Positions 25,224 through 34,037 of a stretch of DNA of 39,091 bases are shown here, piece after piece. A program made the position numbers and the translations under genes. The notes beneath the pieces are model-generated. The model saw nothing but the letters and a program-made list of their open reading frames with translations. It ran no database searches and was not told where the DNA came from. Source of the stretch: Paracoccus litorisediminis (GTDB lineage Bacteria; Pseudomonadota; Alphaproteobacteria; Rhodobacterales; Rhodobacteraceae); NCBI RefSeq assembly GCF_009711205.1, contig NZ_WMIG01000030.1:1-39091 (forward strand), in the 5' to 3' direction. Every line of letters begins with the position of its first letter. Position 1 is the stretch's first letter.

Positions 25224-26812
25224 CGCCGGTTCTTGAAGTCTCAGACCTGCGGATCGGGTTTCGGCAGGACGGGCAGATCGTGCCCGCAGTCAAGGGCGTC
25301 AGTTTCACCGTCGGCAAGGGTGAGACGGTCGCGCTGGTCGGCGAATCCGGATCGGGGAAATCGGTCACGGCCTTGTCTACCGTGGGTCTGCTGGGCGATT
25401 CCGCGCAGCTTGCCGGTTCCGTTCGCTACGAGGGGCGCGAGCTGGTCGGCGCGTCCGAGGCCGATCTGCGCCGGGTGCGCGGCAACGATATCAGCTTCAT
25501 CTTCCAAGAGCCGATGACCTCGCTGAACCCGCTGCACACGCTGGAACGGCAGCTTGGCGAAAGCCTGACCTTGCATCAGGACCTGCATGGCGATGCGGTA
25601 CGGGCACGGATCATCGAGCTTTTGAACCGCGTCGGCATCCGCGACCCTGAAACACGGCTGGCCGATTACCCGCACCAATTGTCCGGCGGGCAGCGCCAGC
25701 GGGTGATGATCGCGATGGCGCTGGCGAACGGCCCCGAATTGCTGATCGCGGACGAGCCGACGACGGCCTTGGACGTGACCATTCAGGCCCAAATCATGGA
25801 GCTTCTGGCGGAACTGAAAGCCGCCGAGGGCCTGTCGATGCTGTTCATCAGCCATGACCTTGGCCTTGTACGGCGCATCGCCGACCGGGTCTGCGTGATG
25901 AAAGGCGGCGAGATCGTCGAGCAAGGCCCGGCTGAACAGATCTTTGCCGATCCGCAGCACGAATATACCCGGATGCTCTTGGCCGCAGAACCCAAAGGTC
26001 TTGCGGATCCAATCCCATCCGATGCGACCGAGATGATCGCGACCCGCGACCTGCGCATCTGGTTCCCGATCAAGCGCGGTTTTCTGCGCCGCACCGTCGG
26101 CCATGTGAAAGCTGTCAATGGCGCGACGCTGTCCGTCCGCTCGGGCGAGACTTTGGGCATCGTCGGCGAATCTGGCAGTGGCAAGACCACGCTGGCGCTG
26201 GCGATCATGCGTCTGATCGAAAGCGAAGGGCCGATCCTGTATATGGGTCGAGATATCGCGAAACTCTCGGGGCGCGAGCTGCGCGGCCTGCGGCGGGACA
26301 TGCAGATCGTGTTCCAAGACCCGTTCGGCAGCCTTTCGCCGCGTATGACGGTCGAACAGATCATCTCGGAAGGGCTTGGCGTCCACGGCGTCGAACCCGG
26401 CCGCAACCGTCGTGAGATGGTCGATGAGATCATGCGCGAGGTCGGTCTGGACCCCGCCTCGATGCACCGCTACCCGCATGAGTTCAGTGGCGGCCAGCGT
26501 CAGCGCATCGCGATCGCCCGCGCCATGATCCTGAAGCCGAAACTGGTCGTGCTGGACGAGCCGACAAGCGCGCTGGACATGACGGTGCAGGTGCAGATCG
26601 TCGAATTGCTGCGCCGGTTGCAGCGCAAGCACGGGTTGGCCTTCCTGTTCATCAGCCACGATCTGCGCGTGGTCCGCGCCATGTCGCATCAGATCATGGT
26701 CATGCGCGCGGGCGAGGTGGTGGAACAGGGCAGTACCGAGCAGGTCTTTGCCGCCCCGCAAAGCGACTATACCCAGCGCCTGATCAAGGCGGCTTTCCTG
26801 AGCAAGGCCTGA
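25220..26812 (+). CDS. yejF: YejF-type ABC transporter ATPase with two nucleotide-binding domains
   Basis: A 530-residue protein with two fused ABC ATPase domains, as in YejF. The first domain (about residues 5-260) has GESGSGKSVTAL (Walker A), LSGGQRQRVMIA (signature) and LLIADEPTTALD (Walker B). The second (about 275-525) has GESGSGKTTLAL, FSGGQRQRIAIA and LVVLDEPTSALD. Switch histidines are in FISHDL in both halves. It supplies ATP energy to YejB/YejE. It overlaps yejE by 4 bp and its stop shares one base with the start of the glycosyltransferase gene. Confidence 0.95.
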   Translation: MTPVLEVSDLRIGFRQDGQIVPAVKGVSFTVGKGETVALVGESGSGKSVTALSTVGLLGDSAQLAGSVRYEGRELVGASEADLRRVRGNDISFIFQEPMTSLNPLHTLERQLGESLTLHQDLHGDAVRARIIELLNRVGIRDPETRLADYPHQLSGGQRQRVMIAMALANGPELLIADEPTTALDVTIQAQIMELLAELKAAEGLSMLFISHDLGLVRRIADRVCVMKGGEIVEQGPAEQIFADPQHEYTRMLLAAEPKGLADPIPSDATEMIATRDLRIWFPIKRGFLRRTVGHVKAVNGATLSVRSGETLGIVGESGSGKTTLALAIMRLIESEGPILYMGRDIAKLSGRELRGLRRDMQIVFQDPFGSLSPRMTVEQIISEGLGVHGVEPGRNRREMVDEIMREVGLDPASMHRYPHEFSGGQRQRIAIARAMILKPKLVVLDEPTSALDMTVQVQIVELLRRLQRKHGLAFLFISHDLRVVRAMSHQIMVMRAGEVVEQGSTEQVFAAPQSDYTQRLIKAAFLSKA

Positions 26813-28029
26813 TGCGGATCCTGTTCGTCCACCAGAACTTTCCGGGCCAGTTCCTGCATCTGGCCCCAGCTCTGGCTGCGCGCGGACATGAGGTGATGGC
26901 GCTGACCGATGAGGGCAACCAGCGTCCTTCCCCGATCCGCACGGTGCGCTATAAATCCCCACCCGAGGAGAACCCGGTGCGCGGTCTGGCCCGGACCTAT
27001 GCCGGTTATGCCGAGCGCGGCTGGCTGGCGGCGCGCGGTTGCCGGGCGCTGCGGGACCGGCATGGCTATACGCCCGACCTGATCTTTGGTCACAGCGGCT
27101 GGGGCGAGACGCTGTTTCTGCGCGAAATCTGGCCCGAGGCCAAGCTGCTGGTCTATGCCGAACTTCTGTATCGCACCCGCGGCCATGATGTCGGCTTCGA
27201 CCCCGAAGTGACCCCCGACAGCGACGAAAGCCGCGTGACCACGCTGGCGCGCTCGGCGCATCTGATCCAGGGACTGGTTCAGGCCGATGCCGGGATCGCG
27301 CCGACCCGCTATCAGGCGGATTCCTTTCCGCCCGAACTGCGCCAGAAGCTGACCGTGATCCATGACGGCATCGACACCGGCAAGGTGCGGCCCGACCCCA
27401 ATGCGCGGTTGGAACTGCCCGACGGGCGGGTGCTGACGGCGCAGGATGAGGTGCTGAGCTATGTCTCGCGCTCGCTGGAACCCTATCGCGGTTTTCACCG
27501 CTTCATGCGCGCCTTGCCCGAGGTGATGCGTGCCCGTCCCAATGCGCAGGTGGTCCTGATCGGTGGCGATGGTGCCAGCTACGGCACGGTGCCGCGCGAT
27601 GCCGAAAGCTGGAAGGCGAAACTGCTGGCCGAGCTTGACGGCCAACTGGACCTGAGCCGCATCCACTTTCTGGGTCGCGTGCCTTATCCGCAATATCTGT
27701 CACTGCTGCAGATTGCACGGGTGCATTGCTACCTGACCTATCCTTTCGTCCTCAGCTGGTCGCTGACCGAGGCGATGGCGGCGGGCTGCCATATCGTCGC
27801 CTCGGATACCGAGCCGGTGCGCGAACTGATCCGCGACGGAGAGAATGGGCGGCTGGTGCCGTTCTTTGACCAAGGCGCGCTGGAACAGGCGCTGATCCGC
27901 GCCCTCGCGGGCGACCCCGAGGATGCACGGCTGCGCGCTGCCGCCCGACAGACCATCGTGGACGGCTACGACCTGCAAAGTCACAGCCTGCCGCGTCTGA
28001 TCGATTGGGTCGAAAGCTTCGGGGCCTAA
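26812..28029 (+). CDS. Glycosyltransferase family 4, coupled to yejABEF
   Basis: A 405-residue GT-B fold glycosyltransferase. The N-terminus MRILFVHQNFPGQFLHLAPA matches the N-terminal domain of the bacterial GT4 group that carries this FVHQNFPGQF signature. The C-terminal Rossmann domain (about residues 205-385) has LSYVSRSLEPYRGFHRFM, QVVLIGGDG, IHFLGRVPYPQYLSLL and the nucleotide-sugar site SWSLTEAMAAGCHIVASDTEPVRE (E-x7-E). Such enzymes build surface polysaccharides or modify lipids; donor and acceptor are unknown. The ATG overlaps the yejF stop by one base (TGATG), so it is translated with the transporter. Its end overlaps the next, converging gene by 4 bp. Confidence 0.88.
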   Translation: MRILFVHQNFPGQFLHLAPALAARGHEVMALTDEGNQRPSPIRTVRYKSPPEENPVRGLARTYAGYAERGWLAARGCRALRDRHGYTPDLIFGHSGWGETLFLREIWPEAKLLVYAELLYRTRGHDVGFDPEVTPDSDESRVTTLARSAHLIQGLVQADAGIAPTRYQADSFPPELRQKLTVIHDGIDTGKVRPDPNARLELPDGRVLTAQDEVLSYVSRSLEPYRGFHRFMRALPEVMRARPNAQVVLIGGDGASYGTVPRDAESWKAKLLAELDGQLDLSRIHFLGRVPYPQYLSLLQIARVHCYLTYPFVLSWSLTEAMAAGCHIVASDTEPVRELIRDGENGRLVPFFDQGALEQALIRALAGDPEDARLRAAARQTIVDGYDLQSHSLPRLIDWVESFGA

Positions 28030-28514
28030 AGCTCGATTTCGTTGGTGGCGTCTGGATCGGGCAAGGGTTCGGGCTGATCCGGCGAGGGTGCGGCCTCGGG
28101 GGCGGGTGGTAAGCTGTCGGCCGGAGGCTGCTGGTTCGGGGCCAGGAAATCGCGCAGGGTATTCCCGATCGGCGGCGGAGGCGGCGCATCGGCACGGCGG
28201 CGGATCAGGATGTCGCCGTTTTCCAGCCGCTCGGGCGTCTGGTAATTGCCGACATCGTCCATCATTCCCTTCAGCTCATCCAAAACCGGAGCAAAGCTGT
28301 TCACCGTGTCGTTCAGGTCGCGGCCAAGCTGGTCCAGATGCGGCTGCACATCCTTCAGCAGCTTTTCCATGAAGCCCTGAAGGCCGTGCTCGATATCGCT
28401 TTCCAGATCGCCAGGCTGTTCCTGATCGGCGGGCGGTGGCTCAAACGGTGTCTGGGCCATTGCCGGTCCGGTCACCATCGCGGAAGCAAGAATGATTGCG
28501 GCGAGCCTTTGCAT
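28026..28514 (-). CDS. Exported protein of unknown function, Pro-rich C-terminus
   Basis: A 162-residue protein with a signal peptide (MQRLAAIILASAMVTGPAMA). The mature N-terminal part, about residues 35-95, is predicted helical (LQGFMEKLLKDVQPHLDQLG and DTVNSFAPVLDELKGMMDDV) and could form a coiled coil. The motif GNYQTPERLENGDILIRRR is followed by a long Pro/Ala/Asp tail with PPPPP. I do not recognise a defined domain. It is transcribed towards the glycosyltransferase gene, and the two ends overlap by 4 bp. It lies 81 bp downstream of the DnaJ-domain gene on the same strand. Confidence 0.75.
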   Translation of the reverse strand: MQRLAAIILASAMVTGPAMAQTPFEPPPADQEQPGDLESDIEHGLQGFMEKLLKDVQPHLDQLGRDLNDTVNSFAPVLDELKGMMDDVGNYQTPERLENGDILIRRRADAPPPPPIGNTLRDFLAPNQQPPADSLPPAPEAAPSPDQPEPLPDPDATNEIEL

Positions 28515-28595
28515 CGCAGTCTCCTAGATCGGGTGATCAGGAAACTGCGGCCGCCCGGTCAGGGTTCCCCGGTGCGGCCCCAGGTCGCGGCTGGT

Positions 28596-29321
28596 CTAGA
28601 TCGGGCGAAGCTGGTGCATGTTGCGGAATGCCTCCCATGCCTCGTTCAGGGCACGGGTGCGGGCCTCGGCCAGCCGGATCGCTTCCGGGGGCAGGCCACG
28701 GGCAATGGCGCGGTCGGGATGGGATTCAAACACCAGATCGCGCCAGCGCTTGCGCGCCTCGGGCAGGGGCGTGTCGGGCGGAATTCCCAGCACGTCGCAA
28801 GGCGGGCAACCGTTGCTACGGTCATGGCGGGCGCGGATCGTCGCGACCTGCGCCGGGCTGAGGCCAAAGATGCGCCCGACCTCATCGATGAAGATGATCT
28901 CGGCCTCATGCAGGTCGCCATCGGCAACCGCGATGATGAACAGCCCCTCGATCACGTCGGACAGGACCGGATCGCCCGGCGGAAACATCGCGGCGATGCG
29001 ACCCGCCCAGGCGTCGAAACCGGCAACATCCTGGCGGGCAAGGTCAAAGACGCGGGCTGCGTTTTTCTCCTCGGCGCGGGGGATGATGAAGACCCGGCGG
29101 AATGCCGCGACCTCGGACCGGGCGACAGCGCCATCGGCCTTGGCCAGCTTCGCGCCAAGCGCGATTACGGCGATGGTGAAAGCCACGGATTTTTCCGGCG
29201 GGGTCGCCGCGCGGCTTGATCCGACGATCGCGGCAAGGCGATCAGCGATGCGCTGCCAGAAGCTGCGTGGCTTTGGCAGTTCGGGGCAGTCCTGTGGCCT
29301 GTCCTTCAGAATGGTGTCCAT
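28596..29321 (-). CDS. DjlA-like protein: TerB-like domain plus C-terminal DnaJ domain
   Basis: A 241-residue protein. About residues 42-150 resemble the TerB-like/DjlA helical domain (AFTIAVIALGAKLAKADGAV, FIIAVADGDLHEAEIIFIDE). Residues about 172-235 are a J domain (DVLGIPPDTPLPEARKRW, then ESHPDRAIARGLP with the HPD tripeptide that stimulates DnaK). DjlA-type proteins are DnaK co-chaperones, but this one has no clear membrane helix at its start, so it is probably cytosolic. Two cysteines (GCPPCDVLG) sit at the domain junction. The start at 29321 is the first ATG that gives the full TerB-like part. Confidence 0.85.
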   Translation of the reverse strand: MDTILKDRPQDCPELPKPRSFWQRIADRLAAIVGSSRAATPPEKSVAFTIAVIALGAKLAKADGAVARSEVAAFRRVFIIPRAEEKNAARVFDLARQDVAGFDAWAGRIAAMFPPGDPVLSDVIEGLFIIAVADGDLHEAEIIFIDEVGRIFGLSPAQVATIRARHDRSNGCPPCDVLGIPPDTPLPEARKRWRDLVFESHPDRAIARGLPPEAIRLAEARTRALNEAWEAFRNMHQLRPI

Positions 29322-29383
29322 GTCCGTCAGCCTAGGCGGGGAAGGGGTTCAAGTCCACTGACATTCCCGCGGGTTCCGGCCGA

Positions 29384-30208
29384 TCACCTGCGGCTTTCCA
29401 GCGCCGCCTTGACCACCAGAACCACCAGCGCGATCACCGTAAGCGTCGAGGCGGCGGCGAATGCCCCCGTGGTATTCAGGTCGTTGAACATCAATTCAAT
29501 CTGCAAGGGCAGGGTGTTGGTCTGCCCGCGGATTGAGCCTGACACCACCGAGACCCCGCCGAATTCGCCCACCGCGCGTGCCGTCGCCAGCACCGCGCCG
29601 TAAAGCAGCGCCCAGCGGATATTGGGCAAAGTTACCCGCGAAAACACCTGCCAGCCTTTGGCACCCAAGGTCACGGCGGCCTCTTCCTGCTCGGACCCTT
29701 GCGCCTGCATCAAGGGCAGCACCTCGCGCGCGACAAAGGGGGCGGTGACGAACATGGTTACAAGGACGATGCCGGGCAACGCGAACATGACCTTCAGGTC
29801 GTGCTGGGCCAGAAACGGTCCCAGCAGCCCTTGGCGACCGTAAAGAAGCAGGTAGCAGATCCCCGCGATGATGGGCGAGATCGAGAAGGGGATCTCGATC
29901 ATGGTCATCAGCAGTTTGCGGCCCGGAAAGCGGAAGCGGGCGATGGCCCATGCGGCGGCGATGCCGAAAGCGATGTTGACCGGCACGACGATCACCGCGA
30001 CCAAGCTGGTCAGCAAGATCGCATGCAGTGTCATTGGGTCGGTGATATTCGCGACGTAAGCGCCCCAACCCTCGGCCAGCGCGCGCCAGAAGATGAAGGC
30101 CAAGGGCGCCACGACGAATATCGCCGTCAGCACAAATGCCAGCGCGATCAGCAGGCGCGGCACGCTTCGGCTTTGGCCCGGAGCATGGGTCAGATCGGTC
30201 GCGCTCAT
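29384..30208 (-). CDS. cysW: Sulfate/thiosulfate ABC transporter permease CysW
   Basis: A 274-residue inner-membrane permease with six hydrophobic helices. Family features are WGAYVANITDPMTLHAILLT, FGIAAAWAIARFRFPGRK, IEIPFSISPIIAGICYLLLYG and the EAA loop EQEEAAVTLGAKGWQVFSRV. SGSIRGQTNTLPLQIELMFN near the C-terminus is characteristic of CysW. With CysT it forms the channel for sulfate or thiosulfate. It is the last gene of the cysA-sbp-cysT-cysW unit and overlaps cysT by 4 bp. Confidence 0.94.
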   Translation of the reverse strand: MSATDLTHAPGQSRSVPRLLIALAFVLTAIFVVAPLAFIFWRALAEGWGAYVANITDPMTLHAILLTSLVAVIVVPVNIAFGIAAAWAIARFRFPGRKLLMTMIEIPFSISPIIAGICYLLLYGRQGLLGPFLAQHDLKVMFALPGIVLVTMFVTAPFVAREVLPLMQAQGSEQEEAAVTLGAKGWQVFSRVTLPNIRWALLYGAVLATARAVGEFGGVSVVSGSIRGQTNTLPLQIELMFNDLNTTGAFAAASTLTVIALVVLVVKAALESRR

Positions 30209-31047
30209 CCCTTGGACTCCAGATGGCGGGCGGCGCGGAATTGCAGCCAGTTCGACAGGATCAGCAACACCAGCGCAAAGGCCAGCAGGACCAGCGCGAT
30301 GGCGGCAGCGCCCTGATAATCGTATTCCTCAAGCCGGATATAGGCCAGAAGGGCTGCAATCTCGGTCTTGAAGGGCAGGTTGCCGGCGATGAAGACGACT
30401 GCGCCGAATTCACCCAAGGACCGGGCAAAGGCCACCGTCGATCCGGCCAGCCATGCAGGAAAGATTGCGGGCAGGACAACGCGGCGAAAAATCTGCCAAG
30501 GGCTTGCCCCCAGCGTCATCGCCGCCTGTTCCAGCGCCGGATCAAGGTCTTCAAGAACCGGCTGGATCGCACGCACCACGAATGGGATCGAGGTGAAGGC
30601 CATCGCAATGGTGACGCCAGCCAGCGTATAGACCAGCTGAATACCCGCACTCGCCAAGGGCGCACCAAACCAGCCATTCGCGGAATAAAGCGCGGTCAGC
30701 GAAATTCCTGCCACCGCTGTCGGCAGTGCAAAAGGCACGTCCATCAGCGCGTCAAGGATACGCTTGCCAGGGAAATCGTAGCGCGTCAGCACCCATGCCA
30801 TCAGCAGCCCGTAAAAGGCGTTGAAGACGGTGGCGATGGCCGCCGCCGTCACCGTCACCCGCAGCGCCGACAGCGTCCGGGGCGAGGTGACGATGGCCCA
30901 GAACTGCGCCGGCCCGATCTGCGCTCCCTTCAGGATCAACGCAATGACCGGGATCAGGATGACCAGCGCCACGTAAAGCAGCGTCGTGCCGAGGCTCAAT
31001 GAGAACCCCGGCAAAACGCGTTTCGGCTTGATGGCCGTTGCCGTCAT
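30205..31047 (-). CDS. cysT: Sulfate/thiosulfate ABC transporter permease CysT
   Basis: A 280-residue permease of the CysT (CysU) class: VLPGFSLSLGTTLLYVALVI at the N-terminus, YGLLMAWVLTRYDFPGKRIL, DVPFALPTAVAGISLTALY, the EAA loop LEQAAMTLGASPWQIFRRVV, and SLGEFGAVVFIAGNLPFKTE. It starts with an ATG that overlaps the binding-protein stop by 4 bp, and it overlaps cysW by 4 bp, so stoichiometric synthesis is likely. Confidence 0.94.
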   Translation of the reverse strand: MTATAIKPKRVLPGFSLSLGTTLLYVALVILIPVIALILKGAQIGPAQFWAIVTSPRTLSALRVTVTAAAIATVFNAFYGLLMAWVLTRYDFPGKRILDALMDVPFALPTAVAGISLTALYSANGWFGAPLASAGIQLVYTLAGVTIAMAFTSIPFVVRAIQPVLEDLDPALEQAAMTLGASPWQIFRRVVLPAIFPAWLAGSTVAFARSLGEFGAVVFIAGNLPFKTEIAALLAYIRLEEYDYQGAAAIALVLLAFALVLLILSNWLQFRAARHLESKG

Positions 31048-32042
31048 TTGTTGACGAAGACCTTGTCGAGGATGCCGCCATCGGCCAGATGCTCGGACTG
31101 GATTTTGTCCCAGCCACCAAAGACGTCCTCAACGGTCAGCAGCTTGACCTCGGGGAATTCGGCGGCGTGTTTCGCGGCCACATCCTTGTCGGTCGTGCGG
31201 TAGTGGTTCTCGGCCAGGGTGTCCTGCGCCTCGGGCGTGTAGAGCCATTTCAGGTATTCGGTCGAAACCTCAAGCGAGCCGTTCTTTTCGGCATTCTCGG
31301 TCACGACGGCGACCGGGAAGGCGGCGAAAAGGCTGGTCGCGGGGGTCACGGATTCAAAGCCCTGATCGGCATATTGCTTGGCGATGCCCTGCGTCTCGGC
31401 CTCGAAGGTGATCAGCACGTCGCCCATGTTGCGCTCGGCGAAGGTCTGGGTCGCGGCGCGCCCGCCAGTGTCAAAGACCGGGACATTGGCAAAGATCTTG
31501 GCGACGAATTCCTGCGCCTTGGCCTGATCGCCGTCATTCTGCTGCAGCGCATAGGCATAGGCTGCCAGATAGGTGTAGCGCCCGTTGCCGCTGGTCTTGG
31601 GGTTGGGCAGGATCGACTGCACGTCATCGCGCGCCAGATCCGACCAGTCCTTGATGCCCTTGGGGTTGCCCTTGCGGACAAGGAAAGCCGGTAGCGAGTA
31701 ATAGGGCGAGGCACCGTTCGGCAGGGCTTCGCGCCAGTTTTCCGCGACCAGACCGTTCTTGGCCAGAACGTCCACGTCGGTTTCCTGATTGAAGGTCACG
31801 ACATCGGCCGGAAGCCCTTCAAGGATCGCGCGCGCCTGCTTCGACGAGCCGCCATGGCTTTGGTCGATGGTCACGTCCTTACCGGACTTGGCTTTCCAAT
31901 AGGCCTGGAATTCCGGGTTCAACGCCTCGAACAATTCACGGGCGACGTCATAGCTGACGTTCAGGATCTTGTCCTGAGCCAGTGCCGGGGTCGAACCCAG
32001 CAGCAAGGCCAGCGCGGCAAGGCGCAATTTCGAAGTCATCAT
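31044..32042 (-). CDS. sbp: Periplasmic sulfate-binding protein
   Basis: A 332-residue exported protein with signal peptide MMTSKLRLAALALLLGSTPALA and mature start near QDKILNVSYD. It has the typical sulfate-binding features LNVSYDVARELFEALN, IDQSHGGSSKQARAI, GLPADVVTFNQETDVD, FLVRKGNPKGIKDW, GNGRYTYLAAYAYAL and MGDVLITFEAE. It could equally be called CysP; Sbp and CysP differ in preference for sulfate or thiosulfate, which cannot be read here. It lies between cysA and cysT, overlapping both by 4 bp. Confidence 0.93.
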   Translation of the reverse strand: MMTSKLRLAALALLLGSTPALAQDKILNVSYDVARELFEALNPEFQAYWKAKSGKDVTIDQSHGGSSKQARAILEGLPADVVTFNQETDVDVLAKNGLVAENWREALPNGASPYYSLPAFLVRKGNPKGIKDWSDLARDDVQSILPNPKTSGNGRYTYLAAYAYALQQNDGDQAKAQEFVAKIFANVPVFDTGGRAATQTFAERNMGDVLITFEAETQGIAKQYADQGFESVTPATSLFAAFPVAVVTENAEKNGSLEVSTEYLKWLYTPEAQDTLAENHYRTTDKDVAAKHAAEFPEVKLLTVEDVFGGWDKIQSEHLADGGILDKVFVNK

Positions 32043-33139
32043 TGGGCTTTCTCCTTGCGGGGCAATTCGGTGGCGGCGGACGCGGCCTGACTGGGGCGCG
32101 GGCCGGGAAAAATGGCGGCAGTCTCGGGACGCAGGATGACCCGCGCGCCACGCTCAAGCCCCTTCGCCTCGAGGGCGCGGCGGGGCAGGTCGACGGGGAT
32201 GGTCTGCGCGCCGTCCGTCAGCTCCAGCCGCAGGATCGCGCCATTGCTGGTGCAGCGGCTGACCTGCCAGCGGCCGGAAGGATCGGCCACGGGGGTAATG
32301 TCGGCGGGGCGCAGGAACAGCGTCGCCGGACCGTCGGGCAAGGCGCGGCGGGGCAGGCGCCCGGCATCAAGGCCCGGCGCTTCGGCGCGGCCTGCGCTGA
32401 GCACCACCGGCAGCTCGATCGTCGCGCCCATGAAGCGGGCGACAAAGGGACTGGCGGGGTGGTCGTGGATCTGGTCGGCATTGCCGATCTGCTCGATCCG
32501 GCCCTCGCCCATGACGACGACGCGGTCGGCCAGTTCAAAGGCTTCTTCCTGATCGTGGGTGACAAAGATCGTGGTCGAGCCGGTTTCCTCATGCACACGG
32601 CGCAGCCAGGCGCGAAGGTCACGGCGGACGGCGGCATCCAGCGCGCCGAAGGGTTCATCCAACAGCAGCACCGTGGGTTGGATCGCCAGCGCCCGGCCAA
32701 GCGCGACCCGCTGTCGTTGCCCGCCCGAAAGCTGCGCCGGATAGCGGTCGCCCAGATGCGCGATCTGCAGGAAATGCAGCAGTTCCTCGACCTTGGCGGC
32801 GATGACCGACTTGCCGGGACGCTCGGCGCGGGGGCGCACGGTCAGGCCGAAGGCAATGTTGTCGCGCACCGTCATATGCGGGAACAGCGCGTAATGCTGA
32901 AAGACAAAGCCGATGCGGCGATCTTGTGCAGCCAGACCCAGCCAGTCCTGACCGTTCACGTTCAACCCACCGGAATTCGGCCATTCCAGCCCGGCGACGA
33001 TCTTCAGCAACGTCGTCTTGCCCGAGCCTGACGGCCCCAGCAACGCCACCAGCTCACCGCTTTCGACGGTCAGATCGATCCCGCGCAACACCGCGGTGCT
33101 GCCAAAGCTTTTGGTCATGTTCTCGATGGTGATCGACAT
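32039..33139 (-). CDS. cysA: Sulfate/thiosulfate ABC transporter ATPase CysA
   Basis: A 366-residue ATPase. The ABC domain (residues 1 to about 235) has LLGPSGSGKTTLLKIVAGLE (Walker A), QHYALFPHMTVRDNIAFGL, LSGGQRQRVALGRAL (signature), LLLDEPFGALD (Walker B) and FVTHDQEEAFELADR (switch His). The C-terminal part (about 240-366) is a TOBE-like regulatory region (LFLRPADITPV). The ATG at 33139 is chosen because GGAG stands 6 nt before it; a second ATG at 33145 and longer readings lack this. It is the first gene of the operon, unlike the common order in which cysA is last. The upstream 284 bp to the acetyltransferase gene shows no clear operator. Confidence 0.94.
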   Translation of the reverse strand: MSITIENMTKSFGSTAVLRGIDLTVESGELVALLGPSGSGKTTLLKIVAGLEWPNSGGLNVNGQDWLGLAAQDRRIGFVFQHYALFPHMTVRDNIAFGLTVRPRAERPGKSVIAAKVEELLHFLQIAHLGDRYPAQLSGGQRQRVALGRALAIQPTVLLLDEPFGALDAAVRRDLRAWLRRVHEETGSTTIFVTHDQEEAFELADRVVVMGEGRIEQIGNADQIHDHPASPFVARFMGATIELPVVLSAGRAEAPGLDAGRLPRRALPDGPATLFLRPADITPVADPSGRWQVSRCTSNGAILRLELTDGAQTIPVDLPRRALEAKGLERGARVILRPETAAIFPGPRPSQAASAATELPRKEKAQ

Positions 33140-33423
33140 GCACATCTCCGCGTTCCGGCCAGAGGTATCGCCGCGTTGCTGAACCGGCAAGTTCAGGTTC
33201 TGCCTGATGCGCCGGGCTGTGGCGAAGGATTTCCCGCTGCCATCCGCAGGGCGGACCGCTTTTCCATCCCGGCACAAGCGGCGGGGATATTCTTCGGGCA
33301 TCGGGGCGGCTATCGCGGCAGTTATCCTTATTTTTCTGCACCATGGCCGTGCCATACGGCAATTGGGCTTTAGTCGCGATTTTGCCTCTGCTATGGCTGC
33401 GGCGTAAAGACTGGGGAATTGCG

Positions 33424-33909
33424 ATGACCATGCAGGATGAGCTGATTCTGGCGCTGGAAAGCCCGTTGACCGAGGATCTGGAACTGCTGTTCCAACGTCA
33501 CACGCAGGACATGCATGCCGATACGCCGCCTGAATCGATCCACATGATGCCGCGCGAGACTCTTGTGCATCCGGATATCGATTTCTTCGTGCTGCGCGAT
33601 GGTGGTCGCCCCGTCGGCATGGGTGCGATCAAGCGCATCAAGGACGGCCATGGCGAGGTCAAGTCGATGCACGTATTGACCGAGGAGCGCGGCCGCGGTC
33701 TGGCCCGTCTGCTGGTCGATCGCATGATCGACAGCGCCCAAGCCCGCGGCTACGCGCGCCTCAGCCTTGAGACCGGCACGCAGGAGATGTTCCTGCCCGC
33801 CCGCAAGCTGTATGAGCGCGCTGGTTTCGTCGAATGTGGCCCCTTTGCGGATTACCGCCTTGATCCCTACAGTGTCTTCATGACGCTGGATCTGACAAAA
33901 GCAGATTGA
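33424..33909 (+). CDS. GNAT-family N-acetyltransferase
   Basis: A 161-residue acetyltransferase that moves an acetyl group from acetyl-CoA to an amine. The core is easy to see: PVGMGAIKRIKDGHGEVKSM (strands 3-4), VLTEERGRGLARLLVDRMID with the acetyl-CoA pyrophosphate loop R-G-R-G-L-A, YARLSLETGTQEMFLPARKL and YERAGFVECGPFADY. The substrate is unknown. GGGGA lies 6 nt before the ATG at 33424, which decides the start; an in-frame upstream ATG at 33343 lacks support. It is the last intact gene before tRNA-Arg. A weak hairpin (GGGCGC 33921-33926 with GCGCCC 33944-33949) follows. Confidence 0.9.
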   Translation: MTMQDELILALESPLTEDLELLFQRHTQDMHADTPPESIHMMPRETLVHPDIDFFVLRDGGRPVGMGAIKRIKDGHGEVKSMHVLTEERGRGLARLLVDRMIDSAQARGYARLSLETGTQEMFLPARKLYERAGFVECGPFADYRLDPYSVFMTLDLTKAD

Positions 33910-33954
33910 GCGGTTGAAAAGGGCGCGAAGCTTTGCGATGAAAGCGCCCGATGC

Positions 33955-34031
33955 GGACCCGTAGCTCAACTGGATAGAGCAGGGACCTTCTAAGTCCAAG
34001 GTTGGGGGTTCGAGCCCTCCCGGGTCCGCCA
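33955..34031 (+). tRNA. tRNA-Arg(TCT)
   Basis: A complete cloverleaf: acceptor GGACCCG with CGGGTCC, discriminator G and encoded CCA, D arm GCTCAACTGGATAGAGC, anticodon loop CTTCTAA giving TCT, and T arm with GGTTCGAGCCC. The outermost anticodon-stem pair is a G-A mismatch; the other four pairs are sound. The 3' end lies 6 bp from the end of an integrase remnant, so it is a used phage/island attachment site. Confidence 0.95.
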
Positions 34032-34037
34032 AATAAG

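Noticed and set aside
25241..26962. A 573-codon minus-strand frame
   Set aside because: It is antisense to yejF, which has all ABC ATPase motifs; the frame is His/Arg/Asp-rich with no family features.
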